Source of the DNA: Herpetomonas samuelpessoai
Taxonomy: Eukaryota; Euglenozoa; Kinetoplastea; Trypanosomatida; Trypanosomatidae
Direction of reading: 5' to 3'
Assembly: GCA_030849835.1 (NCBI GenBank)
Contig: JASAOC010002132.1
Location: forward strand, 186,001-250,000
Length of the DNA: 64,000 nucleotides
Shown piece after piece: positions 47,401 through 57,181 of this stretch; the stretch's first letter is position 1, and the number at the start of each line of letters is the position of its first letter. The notes below the pieces were generated by a model that made no database searches, was not told where the DNA came from, and saw only the letters and a program-made list of their open reading frames with translations. Made by a program: the position numbers and the translations under genes.

Positions 47401-50400
47401 TTCGAGGCCGTGCTCACATGCGGTCCGCCGCGGCCACCGATGCCACCGCCTGTGCTGATCTGGGTGCTTGTGACAGGATCCAGGCCGCTGGCACCGCGGC
47501 CGGGTCCCGTAGACGCCACGAGCGCCGCGCGACCACCGCTGCCCGAGAGGTAACACTTGAGCGTCCGCTTCAGCGTCCGAGTCAACGGGTTGTACCCGGG
47601 GAATCGCAGGTGCACGTGGATGGACACGACGAACTCGCCCCAGCCCGTCTCTGTGACCTCGAACGGGGCCTTGTGCACCGTCCGCACGCACGGCACAAAG
47701 CTGCGGTCCAAGATAAAGGTCACGTGACTAATGAATTGGGAGAGATAGTCGCTCTCCTCCTCGTGCACATCCCCACTGCGCGACGGGCCAAAGGAACCAC
47801 CGCTCATATTTCCACTCGCACCCGAAGCGTTATGGATGGGGGTGGTGATGGGGGTGGTGGCGGTGGCTGCACCGAGGGCAGCCGCAGAGGTGCTAGGAGG
47901 GTGACCGTTAAAGAGACCACGGACGTACACGGTCCATTGGTGGCTCTTTTCGCGGCTGTCCGGGTTCACCAGTCGCACACACCCGCCCACCACAATCGGT
48001 AGGGAAATCGAGACCTGCGAAGGCTCGCAATACAGGATCTCATCGTGGGTCACTTTTCCCGACATCGTGGCGGGGGAAGACGCGCTCCCGTGGGGAACCG
48101 TAAACATAGACTTGGTGGCGAGAGCGGTGATCTCGTCCCTATCCAGAAGGGCAAACGGAGAAAGAGGTGGAACGCCAAACTTCGGTGCAGAGGTGCTGGT
48201 GCCTTCCTCCTCTTCCTCCTCCTCCTCGTTACGTGCCTCTGCCTTCACGGGGCTAGACGACTTTGCGGCTTCACGCTTTGCTCGCGATGACGTTGTGCTG
48301 GGACTTCCACCATCCACATACGCCTTCTCACAGCTCTTCGCCACCTCGACCGCTGCCGCGTCGTCAGCGGTGCTGGCGGCAGTTAACATCGCCGTCTCAC
48401 AAGCAGCGGCGAGGCCCGCGTAGATGCTCACCTCGGGCAGTGCCTGGCAGGCCTGCGGGTGGCTCAAAAGAAAGGTAGGGGTCTGCCCTTCGACCTTGGC
48501 CGTGGTTGCTGCGTCCACCGCGTTGGTGTCCGCCAGTCGCGACACCCGCTGAAAGAGTCGTGGGAGCTGAAACGGCGTCGGGGCAGCATGACCTTGCGGA
48601 AAGCCAGCGAAGGAAGCACGCGATGCCCCTGTGATGCCCGCATCCGGCTCAGTGTTGCCGCCAAACAACTCCACGAGACCCCTTCGACTCACCTGCGAAA
48701 CGCACAAGTCGGCGTCGCCTTCCTGCTCAGAGAAGCCGAACACGTCGCCCAGGCCAATGCGATCATTCGAGCCTTGGCCATTGGCAGTTCCGTCCTTGTC
48801 CGTATCCTCGATGTCCTTGAGAAATCCGTTATACGCCCCAGACAGTCCAGCCCCACCATCGCCGCTCGCCCCGGCGCGACGCTGTTCTGCTTGAGAAATC
48901 GCAGTCTCCCCGTCATCCCTTCCCTCGTGTACGTAGTCGTTCATGTGAATGAGCACACGACGCTGGAGCCGGAGCTGCTGCTCGCGAAGGAGCGCTGCCT
49001 GACGAAGCGCGTCTTCGCTGTACGCGTCATCGCCCGCAGACAGCTGGGCCTTCCCTCCCATGGCACCGACACCCTTGGCTATGGGACTGCTACTGCCGCC
49101 ACCAGCGGCGATTCGCTGGCGCTGCTGCTCAATGAGACGCAGTTGGACCTCCCGGGGGCTGAGATTCTCCCACGACGCTGCGTCCGCAAACGAGGATGAG
49201 GCCGTCGCGCCACTGTTGCCCTCCCCAGCGCCGAGTGACGCGGGTGGCGGGGACGGTACCCCATTCCGTGTCAACGTGCCACCATCATGGCCTTCCTCGT
49301 GCAGCGAGTTGCCAGACAGCCCCTTGTTCGCGTTCACGCTTGGTCCGGGAGACCGGGTGCGATTGCGATGGCGGCGCGGTGGCAACGGTATGGGATCCGA
49401 CGACACCGTTGAGTGGGCCCGCGTGTGTGAGGTGGAGGTCGACACGGAAGCACCCGCTAAGGAGCCTAACTCCCCGCTGGCCCCTGTCGTTCCCGACGCG
49501 GTGGCGGCAGCGGCAGCAGCAGCAGCCGCGGCCGCGGCATTGAAGGCGGCCACAGCGTTGGGGTCCACCACGTACCGTGGCGCATTCTTCGGAGGGCGCC
49601 CACGCTTGCGCTTAATGGGCTGGCCGTCGGGGGTTACAAGGATCGGTGTCCCAGAAGGGGAGCGTGAGCTGGTCAGCAAGGTGGCTGGAATCATGCCTGG
49701 CGGCACAGGTGAGACCGGGATCGGCGCCACGGCCTCTGCCGCCACCGCAGCAGCAGTCTTGCGAGTGCGGCGTGGTGCACTCTCGGAGCGCTTTCGTCGA
49801 CCGCGCTTCGTCGTCGTCTTGCTCTCCTCCGCGCTCTCTGGCTTCGCGCGCCGCGTGTACTTGCGCTTGGTGCGCACGGTGCCATCCGCTTCCACAACCG
49901 TGCGGCCGGTGTTCGCTGTCGCCGCGGTGCTTGCGGCCTTGGTGGCGCGCGCAGCGCGGCCTCGGCGCGGACGCGTCTCCGCAGGACTGCGCTGCCGCCG
50001 TCGGCCGGCGCGGCCTCTGCCGCGCTTCGTGCCTCGGCGGCTGGCTCCACCTTCAGAGAGTGCGTCGTCGTCCTCGGCACTGGAGGACGGCGCGCTTTCA
50101 CTATCATCGACGTCGTCGGAACCATCCGAGCCACCGTCCGAACCGGACGTGTCCTCGCTGGCGTCCTCTTCGCTGGAAGCATCCTCGTCAGATTCCTCGC
50201 CGCTTTCGTCTGAGCCGCTTGCCGCGTCGCTTTCGTCGTCGTCGTTACCATCTGTCGTGTCATCATCTCGAGAGTCGGAACCGTCCTCGTCACTCTCATC
50301 CTCATCCTCTGTGACAGCGGTGCTGGCTGTTGCTCGCCGCGTGTACTTGCGTTTCTGACGCGGAGGTTCTTCAGTGGCCGTGCTCGCGGGGCCGGTGCTT

Positions 50401-50936
50401 GTTGCCTTCCGTCGTCCCGGGGTGCGTGCCGTAGACGTCTTGGATGCCGCATTCTTACGGGGACGGCCCACCGTTGATGTTGACGTCCCGGTGGCCACAG
50501 AGCCCGACACCGATGTTGCCCCGTCACCGAGCGGCACAATAAAGAGGTCGCACGGCGCAATCTGCGTCGGCGTGGAGAGAGGGATCACCACCATGTCGTC
50601 GGCCTGCGCACCTGCATTCCCCTTCCGGCGTCCCTTCGCCGCCGTGGCTGCACTGCCCGCCTTACCGTCCTCTGACAGCAGAAACAAGGTGGAGGACATG
50701 GTGGACGCAAGCGCTTTGCACGCGTACCACTTCTCCATTTCGCGTTCCAGCTCCCTGCTCTTGGCTTTGCTACCCGCCGTGCTCGCCCGCAGTGACGCGA
50801 AGGGTGGGAAGGTAGAGAAGAGGCTGTCTGCCAGAAGCTCCGCCAAGGTACGGCTGGCGGTGCAGTCCGCCTCCACATGGGTGCTGCCTCCATTGAAGTG
50901 AAGGCTAAAGCTACGCCGCATCGCAGGGGCGGACAT
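44490..50936 (-). CDS. YEATS-domain chromatin protein with AT-hook-like motifs (2,148 aa)
   Basis: A YEATS domain is recognisable at about residues 975-1128. The HQWTVYVRG strand starts at His999, followed by FISHVTFILDRSFVPCVR and the family hallmark PFEVTETGWGEF. YEATS domains read acylated histone lysines and occur in chromatin-remodelling, acetyltransferase and elongation complexes, so nuclear action is likely. AT-hook-like basic motifs sit near residues 155-161 (GRPRKN), 443-450 (KRGRPPK) and 1400-1410 (KKRGPKPSRRGR). A long Asp/Glu/Ser stretch (about 205-295) is followed by an Arg-rich stretch, and KRKYTRR occurs twice. Poly-Ala lies near 470-480. Predicted coiled coils follow the YEATS domain and also end the protein. 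The frame runs upstream to 51122 only from TTG and through two T runs, so the first ATG (50936, MSAPAMRRSF) is used. The size and AT-hook fusion are unlike compact animal or yeast YEATS proteins. Confidence 0.92.
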   Translation of the reverse strand: MSAPAMRRSFSLHFNGGSTHVEADCTASRTLAELLADSLFSTFPPFASLRASTAGSKAKSRELEREMEKWYACKALASTMSSTLFLLSEDGKAGSAATAAKGRRKGNAGAQADDMVVIPLSTPTQIAPCDLFIVPLGDGATSVSGSVATGTSTSTVGRPRKNAASKTSTARTPGRRKATSTGPASTATEEPPRQKRKYTRRATASTAVTEDEDESDEDGSDSRDDDTTDGNDDDESDAASGSDESGEESDEDASSEEDASEDTSGSDGGSDGSDDVDDSESAPSSSAEDDDALSEGGASRRGTKRGRGRAGRRRQRSPAETRPRRGRAARATKAASTAATANTGRTVVEADGTVRTKRKYTRRAKPESAEESKTTTKRGRRKRSESAPRRTRKTAAAVAAEAVAPIPVSPVPPGMIPATLLTSSRSPSGTPILVTPDGQPIKRKRGRPPKNAPRYVVDPNAVAAFNAAAAAAAAAAAATASGTTGASGELGSLAGASVSTSTSHTRAHSTVSSDPIPLPPRRHRNRTRSPGPSVNANKGLSGNSLHEEGHDGGTLTRNGVPSPPPASLGAGEGNSGATASSSFADAASWENLSPREVQLRLIEQQRQRIAAGGGSSSPIAKGVGAMGGKAQLSAGDDAYSEDALRQAALLREQQLRLQRRVLIHMNDYVHEGRDDGETAISQAEQRRAGASGDGGAGLSGAYNGFLKDIEDTDKDGTANGQGSNDRIGLGDVFGFSEQEGDADLCVSQVSRRGLVELFGGNTEPDAGITGASRASFAGFPQGHAAPTPFQLPRLFQRVSRLADTNAVDAATTAKVEGQTPTFLLSHPQACQALPEVSIYAGLAAACETAMLTAASTADDAAAVEVAKSCEKAYVDGGSPSTTSSRAKREAAKSSSPVKAEARNEEEEEEEEGTSTSAPKFGVPPLSPFALLDRDEITALATKSMFTVPHGSASSPATMSGKVTHDEILYCEPSQVSISLPIVVGGCVRLVNPDSREKSHQWTVYVRGLFNGHPPSTSAAALGAATATTPITTPIHNASGASGNMSGGSFGPSRSGDVHEEESDYLSQFISHVTFILDRSFVPCVRTVHKAPFEVTETGWGEFVVSIHVHLRFPGYNPLTRTLKRTLKCYLSGSGGRAALVASTGPGRGASGLDPVTSTQISTGGGIGGRGGPHVSTASNTDTNTLVDSFLDVNFNSAARSLYYRGPFLPPHLNPDANPYALPDGNVCEPFSELYPTAVASHATDGADAMKSQDYEDAVVGEAEEAELFDLIRDYLVNREEEKKDGPDDDNEDDVYPRQGGQGLGVKDEFSLSRGAVPLKRQPSLSGLIGFGSRSSVGGATTSEDGNAPGGGAGDSVLSSSLQSPTSSLAPSATAATTTPGGTMAPPGSAFPAAPAAPAPKKRGPKPSRRGRYAAAAAGAATSGAGNSGPSILRVGHRGNVAVLSHLLRFSHRQKSAPLIPPRGDIRAPKRIEHLGYTLVTEPVVTEHYDELVIPLHSLTHAHTCVRQYVGLVKMLQKEAARHESLVKNYEERKRNRSFVAEKDSDMTAVKKETNGAQGNAASSSGKKEKDEGSEEVLPMTESACVARVHQCEERIRVLQNILKESTRAVRADRRLLRSAAVLESKLRDALQVYLLSNGLTPRAGSSSSMPAVSSSSPSASQAWAQSSFLASVASYAAQLQHGAPTAAQPTSAGLGESHDTTDRMANGSWGSGGGRSGGVTPWNHISTHGNAAEKDILFTLSYLSSVAKEAHAQGWLDFSLLCSRGRLFPQLTEELVAHSQNMTASSQHAQKPPRPTTKVKAEAETHGEGEERDGLAEDDKEARSKGKFTQRRLRQLHTSFFARMASSCFPVTDVEYDLAAATLLAALTNESTTSAPSSVWDSPREHVNGGEECDSLVASCALLFARTVRPHAMELGAAVLALLQRKGKGGAGEGDGTAARNPHVALFCRTFGSGEEVKTEEEEEEEETMQMNTESRGKTFAALMPVAMDGRLRFPLYTDAIPGVTTDTPASGAPATSPHHGPTTASMALDPFTGVMTSTSPAHPSSSSRSHHTSAAAAAAAVALLSSRGLLPIGATTGASVPPSAAQAPHGGTAGSALAFASGEPKLQVGEAADVAQLVAMKDALQEAIHKMREEATRRQAALCLRQA

Positions 50937-51005
50937 TTTTGCGACAAGGATAAGACAACGAGAAACAACCTCGATGTCGTATTCGGGGAGGAGGAGGGGG
51001 GGGGT

Positions 51006-51038
51006 CTGCGACGAGGGCACCACAAAAAAAAAAAAAAA
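51006..51038 (-). promoter_or_regulatory. Predicted spliced-leader acceptor for the YEATS gene
   Basis: The minus strand has fifteen T (plus-strand A run 51024-51038) and then, after GTGGTGCCCTCGTCG, a CAG with AG at 51007-51006. The leader of about 70 nt has no ATG before 50936. A second T run lies near 51081-51091. Confidence 0.6.
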
Positions 51039-54000
51039 CCTCGGGACGGAGCTTGGAAAGGTGTCTCGGCCTCCGTTTCGGAAAAAAAAAAAGCGCTGGC
51101 AGTTGCTCACGCTTTCCACCAACTGAAGCTTCTGTAAAGGTACCCCGTTGATTTCTAAGATTTAAAAATGATGATCAAATGAAAAAGCGGAAAGCTGAGG
51201 AAAAAACACTTAAGCGTCGTGAAAAAAAAATCGGGTCTTCTGCCCTCCAAATACCAAGTTGAGTTATTTTCTTTTAGGAAAAGTTTATAAAGATATGGAA
51301 TTTCCGGGTGCTCTCTGTGTGTCGACCTACTGCGGGGAGGGGCGGAGCAAATGGAGCCAATACGTTCAGTCTCCCTTCCTAGGCAACCCTTGATGAGCAA
51401 CACGATAAATTCAGACTCGGTGGGAAGCCCGTGGTGTGTGTCTGGTGATAACTTCCGCCACACTTCAAAACGTGTGGCGGCGTGGAAGACAGAGAGGAGT
51501 GAGAAGGCTTAAGGTGCTGGCGTACTCACGGAGGTATCCTTTTCCTTAATGAATAGGAGGAGAAGGAAAAAATGATTCCCCCAAAGATTTGCGCTCGTAT
51601 TGTTGTGGTTGCTGTGCCAATAAACGAAAAGAGGAAATAGAGACGAGGGAATAGGAGATGAAGCGCATGGTGAAGCATCCATGCGAATGCAGGACGATTA
51701 GCATTCATGGTGTGTTCTGGAAAGTGCTGTGCGGGGGTGCTGGAGGACGCTTCCGATCCTCTCCCATCTCTTGGGTGGATGGAACCGAAGGAAAATCCAG
51801 CAGCACGGATGGTCCTTGCGACAACTGTCTCTACACACACAAACACACATGCACGCTTACATATATCAAGGAGCACAGGCACGTAGAACATCTCACGATG
51901 CTTACCGTACCCGAGCTCCCAGGTGAAATGGTCTCTCTTGTCCCAGAGCATCAAGGAGAGGGTGCCCTCTCGTGCGCACCTTCCATTCGCTGCTGACCAT
52001 TGCGGTGAGTGTAAAGTTTCGTGGTGCAGATGTTCGAAGGCAAGGGAAAAGGAGGTAGAACAGAAATCACAGTATATTGGTGACGGAAAAGAAATAAAAA
52101 GAAATAAATGGAGTTCGATCGCGGAACTCAGAAGAAGCGCGCACGTTGTTGGCAGCCACACTTCAAACACAAAAATCTTTTTTTTTCTTTTCATTTCCCG
52201 CATTTCTTTTTTTTGAAATTTTTGTTTTGCAGCGGCTCTGAGGGGTACTTCTTTCAATGATTTCTTTTTTTTTTTTTCTGTTCCTGTACTGTCTGCGAAG
52301 TAGCGTGCTTTACCGTAACGTGACTGAAGCGACGCTCAGAAGAAAAAAAAAAGAAGAAACCGACAATACAGGACGGATCAAAGCAGAAAGGAAAAGAGGA
52401 GCAGTGCTAAAGCTCTTGTCAGAAGAAGGGGTGGAATGGGAGCAAGAAGAAAACGAAAGAACAAAAAAAAAGAGAGAAAAATAATGCAGAAATGCGCCTA
52501 CCATCGCTGTGGGTGAACACGGGAGATGGCGTTGATCGTCTGGTAAGGTCTATTTCATGATGCCTTCTTTGAGTTGTTTTTCTTTTTCTGTTGTTGTAGA
52601 ACAAAGCTCCGAATTTAATTGTTATTATTTTTTTTTCTTTCACAGAACACCAAGGTGTGGTTGTTCACGCGATTCCTGTGAGAACAGGGAGAACGAAAAG
52701 AAACAGGGGTGAGCAGACACGGGGAAAGAAATGGTTTTTGGGCGGACCGAATAGGTCTGTTCCTCTTCCTGTGCGTCCCTTTCACACGTCCGAAAGCATC
52801 GTTGATGCTAGTCAGAGGGCGTGGTGAAGGAAGGCACGATGAGAAATGGTTGAGGAACGGCGCAGAGGACTTTGGAAACAGAAAACGAAGGGGTTTCTTT
52901 TTGTATTTGCGAAGAAAACATGAAATACTTTTTAAAAAAAAGATCGCACGAGAAGAGGAAGCATCTAAACAAGAGGAAAAATTGAGAGAGAAATACGTAG
53001 CTTTGATACTTAAAAAAAAAAAAAAATGTTTGTTGAGGTGTTAAAGATAAGCTTGTGTTGTTGCTTTTGTTAGAAAGTGGAAAGAAAGAAAGATGAAACT
53101 AGTGAAGAAGATACATGCTTAGACCTGCAAAGCGCAGCGCGCACAGGGCTAACAGTCCCAAAAAGCGAAACCAGAGGGAGAGGGGAAAAAAAAATAGAGG
53201 CAACGCTGGAGAAGACTCCCAAAGAAATCTCTTTTGCCAGAGCGAATGCCTCTCCCCTCTCCTCTTGCTTGACGGAGACTACGCAGCGAACGTTCAGGAG
53301 AACGAGAACGTCCATGGAAGTGGTGGCAGAAGTGTCTGAAGAAGGAACACAACAAGACGCGAAAGGGAGGAACCCGAGAGTTGGGCGAGGTGAACTGCAG
53401 AAGAACACAGGAGAAAAGAGAGGAGCTGAAGGAGCGTGACGCAGCGCAGAAGGGTCAGAGTTCGAGGGGTGATACGACGGTACGTCCGGTGCAGAAATGT
53501 CCATCCGCTAGAACGGAAGACACCTGCGCCAAACCTTTCCGTATAATTTCACTCGCTCCTTACAACCCCTCTGGGAACCCCATCTACGATGTACATTGCG
53601 TCGTTTCTTAGCCTCCGCTTAGCAAGCGGAAACACGGCCCAGAGGGAAAAGTTTATTAAAGTTTTTTTTTCATCTCCTCCGAATTGGTGGCGTAGTGCAG
53701 GCTAAACGCTTGTTTCCTTCATACTCCCTCCTTCCCTCCCTCACCCATTCGTTCTCGGCACGGGCACTCTGCCATCGTGCGAGGGAATCAGAAGCACGCT
53801 GTATGTGTGAGAGAGAGAGAGACATCCCCCCGCACCACTGACATATTGTGTCGGTGCGCGGCTTTACCTCCCGCCGCGTCTCTGATCCCACTGCACCTCT
53901 CTCTCGGCCCTCATGGATGCTTCCCTTCTGTAAACTTTTGTCTTCCTCGACCACTTGCTCACCGGCGCTCACGAAATGAAAAGAAAAAAAAACGAAATTC

Positions 54001-54572
54001 GCTTGCAAACGAAACGGAAAAAGAGAAGAAGAGGGGAAAGTCAAGAATTATACGAACGAATTGGTGTGAAAAACACACTAACATCAGTGTAAAAGACGAA
54101 GAAAGGAACATAAACATGTGCGCAAGAAAGCCTTCTTAGCGTATGGCCGCCTCTGATCGTCCAGATAGCTGATGTACCTCAGACATTCCTAGTCGACGAC
54201 GTGTCCGTCACCTCCGCTATGGCCGGTACCGTGTCTCTCCGTGAGCCATGCACACAGAAGAAACATGGGACGCACGCCATTGGGGTGAGGACGCAGCAGG
54301 CTTAGCAAGCCCCGACTAGCAGAAGAAACGACAAAGGAAGAAGGGAACGAACGAAAAGCGAGTAGAAGGAGAAAAAAAAGAATGCACTCACACTGAAAGA
54401 AACCTCATGGGTGTGCGTGTAGTTCAAGCGCACCCATCCACTTTCCCAGCATGATGGTGTATGCATGCGTCGATGCACTCCTGTGTGTGAGAGTGTCCGT
54501 GTGTGCAGTTCGTGTTTGTATTGATGTGTACCAAGCCTCGACGCATAGCTGCGCGCGCGTATGAGCTTCTCC

Positions 54573-54610
54573 GAGAGAGAGAGAGAATGAAAGAAAGAGA
54601 GAGAGAGAGG
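54573..54610 (+). repeat. GA microsatellite, interrupted
   Basis: Two GA runs flank an AATGAAAGAAA interruption in non-coding DNA. On the transcript this is a CU repeat, as in the other spacers. Confidence 0.8.
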
Positions 54611-57181
54611 CTGCCTAGTCCACCCCTATACACCCAGCGCACGCATCACACAGAAGGAAGGATTTCCGGGGCCGGTCCTCTCATCCATGTGTGAGAGTGC
54701 GACGCGCGTGTGTTTTCTTAGACATCCCGTGTGCTAATCCTTCTTTTATGCTAAGTCCTGAAGGTGCCTGTAGCGTCGCAGCTCTGGTTCCACGCACGAA
54801 AGATGGATGAGGAAAGCGGTGCTGCCCTTGCTGTTCCTTTCACTCCTATTCTTCCTATTTTCTCCTCTCCAGTCTCTCCCATCTCTCCTAGTCGTTAAAA
54901 GCATCCGTTAGGGCATCTCTCTCACAGATCCTCCCTTCCTCTTCATGCCACGCAGCGATTCTGAACGGGTCTGAAGCAGACCAGTCCTTGGCACACGTAG
55001 GTGAAAAGGAGAGAGGAGATGGAATCAACACGACGGAACGAGGAGAGAGAGGGATAGACATAGGAAACGAAAAGAGAGAAGAGTGAAGAACATGCTGTGG
55101 AAATAAATAGGAGAGCCGGAAATACACGTGCGGCACTAGCGCTCTCTGGAACCAACAGGGGATGCGTTCACACAAGGCAGGCAAGCAGGACAGCAAAACA
55201 AAGAAGCGGGGGATGGCTAAAGGTGAAGAAGAGGCAGCCCTCACGGGCCAGAAACGGGGGTGAACGCGACGGAATAGGAATACGAAGGGAGCGTGCGAAA
55301 GTCCTCTACTGTCATACAAAGGAATGCTTAGACACACACACACACCTCAACCGAAACAGACATAGAACCCGCACAGAGTGCATCACCACCGTCAGTACAG
55401 AAAGAAAGATAGAGAAAGCGCCACGGTAGGTACACAGGCATGTCTGAAGCGTGACATACTTTCGAAGTGAAACACGAGTGTAGGAGGAAAACGAGCGTGG
55501 AATGCCGATGGACAAACGAGAAGTTAAAGCATTTTTTTTTTCAAAAAATCGTTGAATAAAATAGTTTCAAATTTTCTTTTTTTTGTTTTCGGGGAGCGAA
55601 AGAGCGAAGGAGAGATAAAAGTGGGGGAGGGGGTAAAGAGTTCGATGGGATGCGTTAGGTGGAGATAACGCACCCACTCGTCGATGAAAACGAAAAGAAA
55701 AAAAAATGAAGATAGGGGAAGCGGAGGGTGTGAAATGAGGAGACAAAACAAAATGGAAAAATCATTTGGAAAAGTAGAAAAGCTCACGTCTGTTCTTAGA
55801 CTCCGGTGTTGGTCTTCCAGGAGGCTAACGGTACCCACACAGCTCACATGTTACACCACTGTTTTCTTTTCGTTTCCAACTTTGGGAGAAAGAGGGATGC
55901 ATCTGCAGATGGCACAGTCCTTCTTGTTGAGGAACGAGAAGACAGAGGTAAAGCCGCCACACGTGAGCAACGAATCAAAAAAAGAGAATAAACCATTTCA
56001 AAAATTTCTCTGAATCATCGCCGTGGGCACTCCATGTTTACCGTTTGTCAGTTGGATTTTGTTTTCGTGCCATGACAACGTGTTGGCACCGAAGACAGCG
56101 AGGCTTCCTCGTAAAATCAAGTGCGACCAAAAGAAGAAGGAGGGGAGTACGGAAGGAAAGAAACACGAAGCAAATTGCATTCACATGAATCTTGATTTAT
56201 TTATTTATTTTCTTTAGGGGGAGAGAGAGGGTGTTTCTTCGCAAACAAACAAAAAAATCGTTACGTTTTTCTGCGTCCTCGAAAGAAGGTTGACCATACG
56301 CCTGTTTGTCCCACTGTGCGCCAACGTTTTCTTGTTGCGACAGATGGCAATGCAATTGTATTCCTTCGCCTCGTAACACAGATTCGGTCGTCCGTTTCCC
56401 GTCTGTCGGTGTAGAAGATGAGGGTGGCCCAATGCAGGCAAAGGGGAGAACGATCATGAATGACGCTCCTCCGCTCATGGGAGAAGAAAGAAGGCATCTG
56501 GCCATCCGCTGGGACGTGGTGAAGAAGTTGGGAGAAAAAGAAAGTGAGTTAGCTTTTTTTTTTCAAGAAAAGGGAATGCATAAACTTCTCAAAAAGAAAT
56601 ATTATACAGGGGCACATGCATCGGGGCAAGAGAGGCTTCCGTGCTTGGTGACTCAGAGATAAGGTGACACACCGGGAAGCCAAAGAGTGGAAATCGAAAT
56701 CCGTGTGCAGCAGCACAAAGCGACAAGGGTTCATTCAGAGAACTAAGTCAGATAAAGTTGGTAGACAATAAAAGCTCGGTGATTATATATTATTATTCTT
56801 TTTCAAAGTACCTGTAAAAAAAAAAGAGAAAAAAGGGTGTCTTCCTTTTGACACCACCTGTGGAAACGTACTTTCATTTTTCAGCCGAAGAAAAAAACTT
56901 TTTGCAGACCAAGAACTGCATGGAAATTTATCGATCAAGCGGAATGGATGGTAGGGGGAAGTGGGGACGGATACCACAGACTTTTTCAGATGAGAGAAGA
57001 AAAGAGAAAGAAGGAAGAAGGAAAGAGAGGAGCCAAAGGGAATTGGGGTTAGGATGCAAGACAGAAACAACAGTAGGCACTGCGTCATCCGGAAGACATC
57101 CCCTCCACGAGGAGAGAAATTTTTTAAAAAAAAAAAAGATAGGAAAAGAAAAAGAGAAACGGAGAGACGGGCAGCCAACGG

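Larger units (their letters stand above)
50937..57181. other. Long spacer between the C2-ankyrin gene and the YEATS gene (6.2 kb)
   Basis: There is no convincing gene in either strand. Most of the plus strand is purine-rich with frequent A8-A14 runs; frames here are Lys/Glu-rich on the plus strand or Phe/Ser/Leu-rich on the minus strand. About 53500-54320 and 54640-54960 are more balanced in composition but give no recognisable protein, tRNA B-box or rRNA-like sequence. The expected content is a very long 3' UTR for the C2-ankyrin gene and the short YEATS leader. A degenerate retroposon or small nucleolar RNA cannot be excluded by eye. Confidence 0.5.

Noticed and set aside
49060-50358. A 432-codon plus-strand frame
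   Set aside because: It is antisense to the acidic and Arg-rich part of the YEATS gene; its Ser/Arg runs mirror that composition.
54100-54320. Possible small nucleolar RNA, from a TGATG-like box and a balanced composition
   Set aside because: I could not find a paired D box at a suitable distance or a complementary guide; the evidence is too weak to annotate.
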